This document shows, one piece after another, positions 1 to 7,653 of a DNA stretch of 64,000 nucleotides; the stretch's first letter is position 1; every line of letters begins with the position of its first letter. The position numbers and the translations under genes are program-made. The DNA is from JAOPZW01 sp963807305 (GTDB taxonomy: Bacteria; Actinomycetota; Thermoleophilia; Solirubrobacterales; Solirubrobacteraceae), in assembly GCA_963807305.1 (NCBI GenBank), contig CAWEBN010000007.1, positions 173,707 to 237,706 of the forward strand, in the 5' to 3' direction. The notes under the pieces were generated by a model that had not been told where the DNA came from, made no database searches, and saw nothing but the letters and a program-made list of their open reading frames with translations.

Positions 1-279
1 CGCGAGGACGGCGGCGTCCCCGTCCTGCTGGATGGCCGCGCACATGTCGGGGTCGTCGACCCAGCTCTCGCGCGGCTGGATGCGCCTGATCGCCACACCG
101 GGCATGTGCTCGGAGAACCACGCGTGGAGCTGGTCGACGAACGCCTCGGAGTTGTCGAACAGGCAGTCGACGAGGTAGAGCGTCTGGCCCTCGAGGCTCT
201 CGAGGCGCGGGGCGAGCGGCTTGCCGGTGACCTGGGGCGGAAAGCCGCGGGGATCGTGAACGGTGAGCTTCTCGGCCAT
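1..279 (-). CDS. UGSC-type family protein, 3' end cut by window edge
   Basis: This is the first 93 codons of a minus-strand gene that runs off the left edge. It starts at ATG 279 (MAEKLTVHDPRGFPPQV) and continues through LESLEGQTLYLVDCLFD. The opening resembles the UGSC family of small redox-type proteins, which carry a conserved Cys or selenocysteine motif further on. That motif lies outside the window, so the assignment rests on the N-terminal pattern only. The start sits 1 nt after the stop of the thioredoxin-reductase-like gene (TGA-C-ATG), so the two are almost certainly co-translated. A redox partnership with that flavoprotein is inferred. Confidence 0.6.
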   Translation of the reverse strand, partial: MAEKLTVHDPRGFPPQVTGKPLAPRLESLEGQTLYLVDCLFDNSEAFVDQLHAWFSEHMPGVAIRRIQPRESWVDDPDMCAAIQQDGDAAVLA

Positions 280-280
280 G

Positions 281-1255
281 TCAGCCTCCGTTGCCTCGGG
301 CGGCCGCGGCCGCCGGTGTCGATGCGCGCCCGGCGGCCTCGCCGCCCAGGTGGCGGTGCGCCGCCTTGGCCGCCGCCGCGCCCTCGCCGGCGGAGATGGC
401 CGCCTGTCCCAGCGAGCCGCGGCGCACGATGCCCGCCGCGAACACGCCGGCGAGCTCGGTCTGCATGTTCGCGTCGGTCGGTATGCGCCCGTCGTCGTCG
501 AGTTCCACCAGGTCGCGCAGATAGTCGCTGTTGGGCTCGAGCCCGACGTAGATGAACAGCCCGCCGAGCTCGAGGTCCCGCGTGTCGCCCGAGGCCACGT
601 CGTGCGTGCGCACGCCGCTGACGGCGTCCTCGCCGAGGATCTCCTCCACGACGGTGCCGTAGCGGACGGTGATCTTCGGGTGCGCGAGGACCGGTTCGCG
701 ATAGGCGGCCTGGGCGGTCAGCTCGTCGCCGCGGTGCAGGACGATGACCTCCCCGACCGCGTCGGCCAGCGTGAGCGCCTCCTGCAGGGCGGAGTCGCCG
801 CCGCCGACGACGCCGACCGTGCGGTCGCGCATGAGCGGCGCGTCGCAGCTCGCGCAGTGGCTGACGCCGCGGCCCTGCAGGCGCTCCTCGCCCTCGACCG
901 CGAGGGACCGCAGGCGCGCGCCGGTGGCGAGGATGACCGCTCGCGCCAGCACCTCGCCGTCGCTGGTCTGAAGGCGCCAGTCCTCGCCCGCGCGCTCGAG
1001 CCCCTCGAGGTCGGCCATGCGGATCTCGGCGCCGTCGTCGGCCGCCTGCTCCTGGAGCATCGGGCACAGCTCATAGCCGGCGATGCCCTCCGGGAAGCCC
1101 GGAACGCCGTCGATGCGCTCGATGCTCAGCAGCAGGCCACCGGGCGCCCGGCCGCCGACCACGATCGTCGAGCGCCCCATGCGGGACGCGTGGACCGCGG
1201 CCGTCAGGGCGCCGATGCCGCCTCCGGCAATGGCAACGTCGTAGCTCTCAGCCAC
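281..1255 (-). CDS. thioredoxin reductase-like FAD/NAD(P)H flavoprotein
   Basis: A 324-residue pyridine-nucleotide disulfide oxidoreductase of thioredoxin reductase size. Residues 9-17 hold the FAD-binding GGGIGAL motif, Cys134 and Cys137 (CASC) are the redox-active pair, and GGGDSALQEA at about 151-160 is the second dinucleotide motif. The usual C-terminal FAAGD reads FAAGI here, so the flavin-contacting Asp is replaced. That, and the UGSC partner, suggest a specialised reductase rather than the main TrxB. The start is taken as GTG 1255 (MAESYDVAIAGG), because the frame has no ATG close to the domain and longer forms only overlap the upstream gene. It lies between the SnoaL-like and UGSC genes in one operon. 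Confidence 0.8.
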   Translation of the reverse strand: MAESYDVAIAGGGIGALTAAVHASRMGRSTIVVGGRAPGGLLLSIERIDGVPGFPEGIAGYELCPMLQEQAADDGAEIRMADLEGLERAGEDWRLQTSDGEVLARAVILATGARLRSLAVEGEERLQGRGVSHCASCDAPLMRDRTVGVVGGGDSALQEALTLADAVGEVIVLHRGDELTAQAAYREPVLAHPKITVRYGTVVEEILGEDAVSGVRTHDVASGDTRDLELGGLFIYVGLEPNSDYLRDLVELDDDGRIPTDANMQTELAGVFAAGIVRRGSLGQAAISAGEGAAAAKAAHRHLGGEAAGRASTPAAAAARGNGG

Positions 1256-1287
1256 CTCGTTTCTGAGGATATCCCGGATGTCAGGTT

Positions 1288-1818
1288 TCAGAACATGGTG
1301 TTGTTGTTCGCCGACGTCGCCGGCACGTCCTGGATGACGTCCCAGTGCTCGACGACCTTGCCCTGGCGGTTGAGGCGGAAGATGTCGGCCACCGCCTGGC
1401 CGCGGTCGGTCGGCGAGGTCGTGATGTGGCTGTGGGTGACGACCATGTCGCACTCGCCGATCACGCGCTTGATGTCGACGTGCAGCTGCGGGAACTGGCC
1501 CGTGTAGAACTTCACGAACGCGATGAAGGCGTCGAAGCCGTCGGCCGCCTGCGGGTTGTGCTGGATGTAGACGGGGCCGCCGTACCTGGCGACGGCCTCC
1601 TCGGGCTTCTTGTCGTTGAAGGCCATCGTGTAGTAGGCGACCACGGTCGCCTTGTTGCGCTGGACCTGCGCCGGCGAGCACTCGTGCTTGAACCCGTGGT
1701 CGGCACCGTCGTGGGGCGGCTGGCGGTGCTGCGTGTTGGCCAGCGCGGCGCCGACGCCCACCGCCATGATCGTGACCGCCGCGAAGGCGACGAGCTGGGA
1801 GCGACCGAGGAGCTTCAT
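1288..1818 (-). CDS. secreted SnoaL-like / NTF2-fold protein
   Basis: A 176-residue protein with an N-terminal hydrophobic signal segment (about residues 9-28, LVAFAAVTIMAVGVGAALA). The rest is an NTF2-like fold of the SnoaL polyketide-cyclase-like type: VVAYYTMAFNDKKPEEA, then YIQHNPQAADG, and VVTHSHITT. Such domains bind small hydrophobic molecules, but the substrate cannot be told from sequence. The ATG at 1818 is preceded by AGGAGG six bases upstream, a strong ribosome binding site. A promoter with an exact TTGACA box lies about 120 bp upstream. The gene heads the operon with the flavoprotein and UGSC gene (32-bp gap), suggesting an exported or surface function linked to that redox pair. 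Confidence 0.75.
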   Translation of the reverse strand: MKLLGRSQLVAFAAVTIMAVGVGAALANTQHRQPPHDGADHGFKHECSPAQVQRNKATVVAYYTMAFNDKKPEEAVARYGGPVYIQHNPQAADGFDAFIAFVKFYTGQFPQLHVDIKRVIGECDMVVTHSHITTSPTDRGQAVADIFRLNRQGKVVEHWDVIQDVPATSANNNTMF

Positions 1819-2071
1819 GGCATGCCTCCTGTGAGGGTTGCGATCGCGCTGAGCGGATCGCGCGCGGGACGGTCGGGCGCGCAGCGGACGCGCGCGCTGC
1901 GGTCGCGCGCGACCGCGATCGCTTTGCGCCGCATGTCCTATCCCGCTCTCAGGTTCCCTGTCAACCAGGGCGTCGGAGCGCGCACGGCCGTGGGCCGGGC
2001 CTACTCCGCAGCGCCACCCGGCCGCTACGCCGGCGCCGGCGCGGCGCCGCCCGGCCGCCCGGCCTCTATGT
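1819..2071. other. intergenic region between SnoaL-like gene and mscS repeats
   Basis: No gene is supported here. Reading on the minus strand it contains the promoter at 1935-1964 and then about 110 nt of very GC-rich leader for the SnoaL-like gene. The leader includes an 18-bp perfect palindrome at 1899-1916 (arms GCGGTCGCG/CGCGACCGC), which could fold in the RNA or bind a regulator. The stretch 1965-2071 is low-complexity GC-rich sequence with no recognisable feature. Confidence 0.5.
1935..1964 (-). promoter_or_regulatory. candidate promoter of SnoaL-like/TrxR/UGSC operon
   Basis: On the minus strand an exact TTGACA (-35, 1959-1964) is followed after 18 nt by TAGGAC (-10, 1935-1940, 3 of 6 matches). 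It points at the SnoaL-like gene starting at 1818. The -35 is perfect and rare in such GC-rich DNA; the -10 is weak and the spacer one base long. Confidence 0.5.
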
Positions 2072-2274
2072 GGCGCGCCCGGTCTGCGTCGCCACGGCCT
2101 CGAGCACCTCGCTCGTGGCTACGCGGCGCGCCCGGTCTGCGTCGCCACGGCCTCCAGCACCTCGCTCGTAGCTACGCGGCGCGCCCGGTCTGCGTCGCCA
2201 CGGCCTCGAGCACCTCGCTCGTGGCTACGCGGCGCGCCCGGTCTGCGTCGCCACGGCCTCGAGCACCTCGCTCG
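2072..2274. repeat. 53-bp tandem direct repeat, about 3.8 copies, duplicating the mscS 3' end
   Basis: Four copies begin at 2072, 2125, 2178 and 2231, a constant 53-bp period. The last copy is 44 bp long before diverging into the mscS body. Each begins GGCGCGCCCGGTCTGCG and ends near GCTCGTGGCTACGC. Copies differ at only a few bases (the copy spanning 2125-2177 has CCTCCAG for CCTCGAG and CGTAGC for CGTGGC). The copy nearest mscS encodes its C terminus (LEAVATQTGRAA), and the stop at 2225-2227 falls in the adjoining copy. The others lie downstream of the stop codon. The near-identity suggests recent slippage or unequal exchange. There are no spacers, so this is not a CRISPR. Confidence 0.9.
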
Positions 2275-3118
2275 CAAGCCGCGGACCGTCGGACGGGCGC
2301 TCGGGCGTCGCCGAGATGCGCACGACGACCTCGTCGCCGTCGAGCTCCTCGAGCGTGATCCGCGGCTGGCTGCGTACCGGCGTCTCGATCGCGGAGTCGA
2401 GCAGTTGCTGGACCTCGAGCGGGGTGACGTCGGCCGGCAGGCGCGCACGGAGGTCGACGCCGTCGGGCTCGCGCAGCGGGACGATGGCCACGTTGAGCAC
2501 GACCGAGTTGGGCACCATCACGTGGTCGTCGCCCTGCGCGAAGGTCGTGTAGAGCAGGCCCAGCGAGCTGACGATGCCCTCGATCTGCCCAGCGATCCCG
2601 CCGCCCTGCAGGCGCACGCGCTCGCCGACGCGAAACGGCCGCGCACTGAGCAGCACTGTGCCGGCGATGAGGTTGCCGAGCGTCTGCTGCGCCGCGAGAC
2701 CGACGATGACGGCGGTGAACGCGCCGCCGACCGCCAGCGTGCGCGGATCGAGCCCGGCCACCCGCAGCGCCACGATGATGGCGAGCCCGACGAAGGCCAG
2801 GCGGATGAGGAAGCCGACCGTGCCGGCCGTGCCCGGGTCCAGGCGCCGGAACAGCGTCGGCCCGAGCGCGCGCCCGACGTCGCGCGCGATCTGCCAGCCC
2901 AGGACGATGAGCACGACCGTCGTCGCGATCTGCACCGGCGTCTCGTACGCGGACCCGAACAGGCGGTCGCGATAGCCGTAGACGACCAGGATCCCGATGA
3001 GGACCGGGACCATGACGATGGCCTGGATGCGCGCGCGCTTGACGGCGCGCACGCTCAGCTGCCGCGCGAGGCCGGCTTCACGCCAGGAGTGGCTTTGGGT
3101 GTCGAAGAGGTTCTTCAT
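2225..3118 (-). CDS. mscS: small-conductance mechanosensitive channel (MscS family)
   Basis: A 297-residue membrane protein. Three hydrophobic segments at about residues 26-45, 56-75 and 90-120 precede the pore/beta-domain signature AVIVGLAAQQTLGNLIAGTV, then SARPFRVGERV and the exit beta domain with MVPNSVVLNVAIVP. MscS channels release solutes on hypo-osmotic shock. The start ATG at 3118 opens MKNLFDTQSHSW; an upstream in-frame extension is non-hydrophobic and unlikely. Its 3' end lies in the 53-bp tandem repeat, so the C terminus may vary between strains. A CRP-like palindrome sits 79-94 bp upstream of the start, in the gap after the radical SAM gene. Confidence 0.9.
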   Translation of the reverse strand: MKNLFDTQSHSWREAGLARQLSVRAVKRARIQAIVMVPVLIGILVVYGYRDRLFGSAYETPVQIATTVVLIVLGWQIARDVGRALGPTLFRRLDPGTAGTVGFLIRLAFVGLAIIVALRVAGLDPRTLAVGGAFTAVIVGLAAQQTLGNLIAGTVLLSARPFRVGERVRLQGGGIAGQIEGIVSSLGLLYTTFAQGDDHVMVPNSVVLNVAIVPLREPDGVDLRARLPADVTPLEVQQLLDSAIETPVRSQPRITLEELDGDEVVVRISATPERPSDGPRLASEVLEAVATQTGRAA

Positions 3119-3196
3119 CCGTGGTGGGGCGAGGTTGTGATGAACGCTTACGTACAAGGACAACACCACCCTGCCCGGTCGGTATCGCGACCACGC

Positions 3197-3212
3197 TGTG
3201 ACGGTGGTCACA
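3197..3212. promoter_or_regulatory. CRP-consensus palindrome upstream of mscS
   Basis: The sequence TGTGACGGTGGTCACA matches TGTGA-N6-TCACA exactly and extends to an 18-bp palindrome (3196-3213, CTGTGAC/GTCACAG). It lies in the 118-bp gap between the radical SAM gene stop and the mscS start, on the promoter side of mscS. A CRP/FNR-family regulator is the natural candidate binder. No regulator gene is in the window. Confidence 0.55.
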
Positions 3213-3236
3213 GAGCGCCCACGCGCCACCCGCCGG

Positions 3237-5330
3237 TCAGAAGAGCTTGGTCTGCTCCGGCTCCGGCGGCCGCGGTGGCCGCTCGGCTCCGGAATCCGGC
3301 GTGGACATCGGCTCGTAGTCCCGACCGGGCTCTCGCCGGAAGGCGCCGAACCGCGGCGCCCGCGTCACCGTCCGCGCCCGTCGGATGAGCCCGCCGATCC
3401 GCTCCTGCTCTACGCGCGGCAGGTACGCGCCGCGTGCATAGAGCTCCTCGTAGCGCTCGACGAGGTCCGGCCGGTAGGACCGCAGCCACTCCATGAAGAT
3501 GCCGCGCACCTCGCCCCGGAGGTGCAGCCCGATGCCGCTGACGCCCGTCGCTCCGGCATCGGCCGCCGCCTGCAGGATCTCCTCCACCTGGGCGGGGTCG
3601 TCGTTGATGCCGGGCATCAGCGGCGCGACCAGGACGCCGGTCGGGATGCCCGCCCGGTTGAGCTCGCCGACGGCCTCCAACCGCGCCCGCGGGTTGGGCG
3701 TGTGCGGCTCGCTCGCGCGCCACGCCTTCTCGTCGATCGTCGGCACCGACAGGTTCGCGCTGATGTCGGCGACGGCGGCGATCTCCTTCATCAGGTCGAG
3801 GTCGCGCAGCAGCAGCGGCGACTTCGTGAGCACCGAGCACGGGTTGGCCGCGTCGCGAAACGCCTCCCAGATCCCGCGCATGAGCTTGTAGCGCCCCTCG
3901 ACCCACTGGTACGGGTCGGTGTTGGTCCCCATCGCGACGTGCTCGCCCTTCCACGACGGCCGCGCCAGCTCGACGCGCAGCACCTCGGGAACGTTGACCT
4001 TGACGACGATCTCCTTCTCGAAGTCGCGACCGGCGTTGAAGTCCAGGTACGTGTGGGTTGGTCGGGCGAAGCAGTTGTGGCTGACCACGCCGTTGGCGAT
4101 GAAGTCGCCGGTGCCGGTGGTGATGTCGTACAGGCGCATCGCCATGCCAAGCGGCTCAACGCTCATCACGCGCGTCTTGGCATCGGACTTCAGCGCCATC
4201 CCCTGGACCGTGCGCTTGCGGGTGATCGCTGGGTCGGTCAGGTGGAAGAAGCGCAGACGTTCGCGGAGGCCGCCGCGGATCCGAATGCATGTGACGCCGT
4301 TTGGCCTGGGCGGTTCCTCGCCGCAATCGAACCGGAAATGGCGGAGGCACGAGGTTGTCCAGTCCAGGATGAGCCTGTCCTTGTTCGAGATCCGCAACGC
4401 CTCTCGCCCGCAGGAGCCCTCGGCATCGAAGATGCCCGCCAGGAAGCCCTTGCGCCAGTCGTCGTTGGGCGACAGCGGCCAGCGGATCATCTCCTCGAGG
4501 CGGGCGACCCGTCTCTCGGCCTGTGCAGAGATCGCCAGCATGGCCCTGCGCCCACCGCCACCGGCGGAGAAGATCGATGCCTCCGTGTAGACCCGACCAT
4601 CGAGGAGATATCGGTAGGCGCGCCGCAACGCTTCGAAGTCGGCAAGCGCAAGACGGAACCGGTGCGTCCGCCCCCCTTCCGTACCGTCGGCACGCTTGTA
4701 CGCAGACGAGCCGATATGCCCGTCGCCGCGCACGATCCCGCATAGATAGCCGCGCTTGTAGTCGCTCGACTCCTCGGGGCCGGCGGCGAAGCGACCAGTC
4801 CCGAGCAGCTCATTGTTCGTCGTCAGGTGCGGACGCTGCCCGGGGCCGCCGTATGCGCCCGTGACGAACTTCCATCCACGATTCGTCAGGAAGCGATGAT
4901 CGCCGCTTGCGATGAGCTCGGTGCCGTCCTCGAGCGTGACGCGATATCCGGGCTGGATCGTCGACCAGTGCGCGAATACCTCCGTCGTGACGTAGCGGCG
5001 ATATCGCCCGCGCACTTCGGTGCCCACAATGAGGTCACCGGGTGACAGGTGTGCGAGCAACCGTGTCCGCCCATCCGCCATGAGAATCGGCGTCTCGCCC
5101 CAGCTGCAATAGAGGCAGGCATGGCTGCATCCCCTATAGGGGTTGATCGTCCAACGGAAGGGCATGCGCGAGCGCTCGGGCACGCGGTTGAGCGCGGATT
5201 TGGCTCGCACCTCGTAGAAACGGGTGTCCAACGCCTCCGGCGCGTCGAAGTGGCGCACGATCGCCGGCTCGCGGTAGCCGGGGAGCGCCGTGCCCTCCTG
5301 GGCTTCGATCGTGAGGTTGTCCCAACGCAC
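3237..5330 (-). CDS. Rv2578c-family radical SAM protein interrupted by an intein
   Basis: A 697-residue precursor. The host protein (352 residues after splicing) opens MRWDNLTIEAQEGTALPG and has the radical SAM cluster CSHACLY-C at residues 68, 72 and the third Cys at 420. It then has GTNTDPYQWVE and APLMPGINDD, like the M. tuberculosis Rv2578c group, whose reaction is unknown. Residues 75-419 are an intein inserted immediately before the third cluster cysteine, so the enzyme cannot be active until splicing. Start GTG 5330 is chosen because family members begin MRWD; no strong ribosome binding site is visible. The gene follows the ketopantoate-reductase-like gene by 35 bp and may share its transcript. 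Confidence 0.88.
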   Translation of the reverse strand: MRWDNLTIEAQEGTALPGYREPAIVRHFDAPEALDTRFYEVRAKSALNRVPERSRMPFRWTINPYRGCSHACLYCSWGETPILMADGRTRLLAHLSPGDLIVGTEVRGRYRRYVTTEVFAHWSTIQPGYRVTLEDGTELIASGDHRFLTNRGWKFVTGAYGGPGQRPHLTTNNELLGTGRFAAGPEESSDYKRGYLCGIVRGDGHIGSSAYKRADGTEGGRTHRFRLALADFEALRRAYRYLLDGRVYTEASIFSAGGGGRRAMLAISAQAERRVARLEEMIRWPLSPNDDWRKGFLAGIFDAEGSCGREALRISNKDRLILDWTTSCLRHFRFDCGEEPPRPNGVTCIRIRGGLRERLRFFHLTDPAITRKRTVQGMALKSDAKTRVMSVEPLGMAMRLYDITTGTGDFIANGVVSHNCFARPTHTYLDFNAGRDFEKEIVVKVNVPEVLRVELARPSWKGEHVAMGTNTDPYQWVEGRYKLMRGIWEAFRDAANPCSVLTKSPLLLRDLDLMKEIAAVADISANLSVPTIDEKAWRASEPHTPNPRARLEAVGELNRAGIPTGVLVAPLMPGINDDPAQVEEILQAAADAGATGVSGIGLHLRGEVRGIFMEWLRSYRPDLVERYEELYARGAYLPRVEQERIGGLIRRARTVTRAPRFGAFRREPGRDYEPMSTPDSGAERPPRPPEPEQTKLF
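4074..5108 (-). mobile_element. 345-residue LAGLIDADG intein within the radical SAM gene
   Basis: The element encodes Cys1 (residue 75 of the precursor, CSWGETPIL) and a splicing block B at LIASGDHRFLT (His145). Two LAGLIDADG motifs follow: LCGIVRGDG (catalytic Asp203) and LAGIFDAEG (catalytic Glu304). The C-terminal splice junction is RLYDITTGTGDF...VVSHN followed by +1 Cys420. All residues expected for class 1 splicing (Cys1, block B His, penultimate His, terminal Asn, +1 Cys) are present, and both endonuclease acidic residues are intact, so it should still splice and home. A 60-base sample inside (4321-4380) is 62% GC versus 77% for a flanking sample (3361-3420), consistent with foreign origin. 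Confidence 0.93.
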
Positions 5331-5365
5331 GAACGTATGTTCGCACACGGGGCGGACGACGCGGT

Positions 5366-6292
5366 CTACGCGCTGTCGCTCGCCGCGTGCAGGAGCGCCG
5401 AGACCGTGTCGGACACCGGGGTCGCCACGCCGTGGCGACGGCCCAGGCGGCCGATCACGCCGTTGCGCGCCTCCCATTCGAGCGCGCGCCCGGCGAGACG
5501 GTCGGTGAGGATCGAGGAGCCGGCGTCCTCCGGCAGCGCCTCGAGCCACGCGATCACGTCGTCGGCGTCACGATCGGTGAGCTCGACGCCCTCGGCGCGG
5601 GCCACGGCGGCGCACTCGTACGCGAGCGCGCGGGCGACCTCGCGCACGTCGTCGAGCGCGAAGACCTCCGCCGGCCGGCCGGCGAGCGCCATCACGCCCG
5701 ACACTGCGTTGGCGCACAGCTTGCGCCACGCCTCGCGCTCGAAGGCACCGCCGACGGTCACGTCGGCAAAGCGGCCGAGCAGCGTCGCGAGCCCCTCCCC
5801 CGCCTGGCCGGCCGGGACCGCGAGGCGCAGGGCGTCGCGCTGGCGCACGCGACCGGGTGCCACCGGCTCGACCGGGCACCAGTTGACCACCGGCAGGACG
5901 TGGGCGTCGCCGACCAGCGGGCCGACGCGCTCGACGTGGTCGATGCCGTTCTGGAGCACCGCAACCGTGCTCCGCGGCCCGCACAGCGCCGACAGCCAGC
6001 CGGCCGCGCCGGCCGTCTGGTGCGCCTTGACCGCGAGCAGCACCCAGTCGGCGGGACCGTCGAGGACAGCCGGATCGGTCACGACGGGAGCATCGACGGT
6101 GACCACGGAGCCGTCGGGGAGCTCGACGACGACCTCGTCGAGCGGCCGGCGTGCGCAGAGCACGAGCTGCCGGCCTCCCGCGCGGTCCACGGCCGCGGCG
6201 ATCGCCGCGCCGATGGCGCCGACGCCGACGACCGCCACGTGCGCCGCGGGGCCGCCCTGCTCCTGATCGTCCACGGGCGACCGAGCGGCCAC
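5366..6292 (-). CDS. 2-dehydropantoate 2-reductase family protein (ApbA/PanE-like)
   Basis: A 308-residue NAD(P)-dependent reductase. It has an N-terminal dinucleotide fold (AVVGVGAIGAAIAAAVDRAG at about residues 20-39), a substrate-binding loop LLAVKAHQT, VLQNGID, and the C-terminal helical domain with WRKLCANAVSGVMAL (the catalytic-type Lys and Asn region). PanE makes pantoate for coenzyme A, but many paralogues act on other 2-keto acids, so the exact substrate is uncertain. The GTG start at 6292 overlaps the miaB stop by one base (TAGTG), giving tight coupling. The radical SAM gene follows after 35 bp. Confidence 0.75.
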   Translation of the reverse strand: MAARSPVDDQEQGGPAAHVAVVGVGAIGAAIAAAVDRAGGRQLVLCARRPLDEVVVELPDGSVVTVDAPVVTDPAVLDGPADWVLLAVKAHQTAGAAGWLSALCGPRSTVAVLQNGIDHVERVGPLVGDAHVLPVVNWCPVEPVAPGRVRQRDALRLAVPAGQAGEGLATLLGRFADVTVGGAFEREAWRKLCANAVSGVMALAGRPAEVFALDDVREVARALAYECAAVARAEGVELTDRDADDVIAWLEALPEDAGSSILTDRLAGRALEWEARNGVIGRLGRRHGVATPVSDTVSALLHAASDSA

Positions 6293-7623
6293 TACGCCGC
6301 CGCGCGCGAGAGCAGCGACTCCTCGCCGGCCAGGGTCGTGCTCGTGGCCGAGTGGATCTCGACCGCCACGATCTCGCCGGGTGCCGCGAGGCCGGTGAAG
6401 TTCACCGTCTTGCCGTGGCGCGAGCGCCCGCGGATGCGCGAAGCGTCGGTGCGCGACGGGCCCTCGACGAGGACGTCGAGCGTGCGCCCGACGAAGCGCT
6501 GCGCGCGCTCGTGGGCACGGCGCTGAACGACTTCGACCAGGCGCTCCATCCGCTCGACCTTGACCTCATGCGGGACGAGGCCCTCCGTGATGGTCGCCGC
6601 CTCGGTGCCGCGCCGCGGCGAGAACACGAAGGTGAAGGCCCCGTCATAGCCGACCTCCTCGCAGACCTCGAGCGTCTGCGCGAAGTCCTCCTCGGTCTCG
6701 CCGGGGAAGCCGACGATGATGTCGGTCGTGATGGCGCAGTCGGGCACGTGCTCGCGGATGCGCGCGACGCGGTCCAGGTAGCGGCCGCGATCGTAGGTGC
6801 GGCGCATCGCCTTGAGGATCGCGCTCGAGCCCGACTGCAGCGGCAGGTGGATGTGCTCGCAGACCGAGGCGAGCTCGGCGTGCGCGCGGATGACGTCCTC
6901 GCGCATGTCCTTGGGATGCGGGCTCGTGTAGCGCAGCCGGTCGAGCCCGTCGATGGCGTCCAGCGCGTGCAGCAGCTCGGCGAACGACCGGCGGTCCGGA
7001 CGCAGGTCGCGCCCGTAGGAGTTGACGTTCTGGCCGAGCAGCGTGACCTCGCGGGCGCCGTCGGCCACCTGCCCGCGGACCTCCTCGACCAGCTCGTCGA
7101 ACGGCCGCGACACCTCGCGCCCGCGCGTGGAGGGCACGATGCAATACGAGCAGCGGCAGTTGCAGCCGACCGAGATCTGCACCCACGCCTGGAACTCACG
7201 GGCGCGCTTGGCCGGCAGGTGCCCGGTGAAGCCCTCGAACTCGAAGTAGCCCTGCGCGCTGAGCGAGTCGGAGGTCAGGAACTCGGCGAGCTTGTGGACC
7301 TGGCCCGGGCCGAAGGCGACGTCGACGAACGGGAACTGACGGAAGACGTCGTCCTTGACCGACTGCGCCCAGCAGCCGCCCACCCCGATGAGGACGTCGG
7401 GCCGGGCGCGCTTGACGCCCTTGGCCTGGTGCAGATGGGCGACGAAGCGGCTGTCGGCCGCCTCGCGGATCGAGCACGTGTTGAAGAGGATGAGGTCGGC
7501 GTCGTCGCGCTGCGGCGCCTCGGCGTAGCCCAACGACTCGAGCATGCCCTTCATGCGCTCGGAGTCGTGCTCGTTCATCTGGCACCCGAACGTCGTGACG
7601 TGGAAGCGCTTCGTGGCCGCCAT
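6292..7623 (-). CDS. miaB: tRNA-2-methylthio-N6-dimethylallyladenosine synthase MiaB
   Basis: A 443-residue radical SAM methylthiotransferase that adds the 2-methylthio group to i6A37 of tRNAs reading U-starting codons. The N-terminal auxiliary cluster cysteines are Cys14 (TFGCQMNEHDSE), Cys50 (FNTCSIREAA) and Cys84 (GGCWAQ). The SAM-cluster cysteines are Cys154, 158 and 161 in GCNCRCSYCIVPSTRG, and a C-terminal TRAM domain follows (TLDVLVEGPS...GKTVNF). Length and motif order are typical. It starts at ATG 7623. It is the first of a coupled run with the PanE-like gene. Confidence 0.95.
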   Translation of the reverse strand: MAATKRFHVTTFGCQMNEHDSERMKGMLESLGYAEAPQRDDADLILFNTCSIREAADSRFVAHLHQAKGVKRARPDVLIGVGGCWAQSVKDDVFRQFPFVDVAFGPGQVHKLAEFLTSDSLSAQGYFEFEGFTGHLPAKRAREFQAWVQISVGCNCRCSYCIVPSTRGREVSRPFDELVEEVRGQVADGAREVTLLGQNVNSYGRDLRPDRRSFAELLHALDAIDGLDRLRYTSPHPKDMREDVIRAHAELASVCEHIHLPLQSGSSAILKAMRRTYDRGRYLDRVARIREHVPDCAITTDIIVGFPGETEEDFAQTLEVCEEVGYDGAFTFVFSPRRGTEAATITEGLVPHEVKVERMERLVEVVQRRAHERAQRFVGRTLDVLVEGPSRTDASRIRGRSRHGKTVNFTGLAAPGEIVAVEIHSATSTTLAGEESLLSRAAA

Positions 7624-7653
7624 TGATCGTCTCAGCGTACCGGCGGGGCGCCG

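Noticed and set aside
2072..2274. Possible CRISPR array
   Set aside because: Repeats are directly adjacent with no unique spacers, and one copy is part of mscS; no cas genes are nearby.
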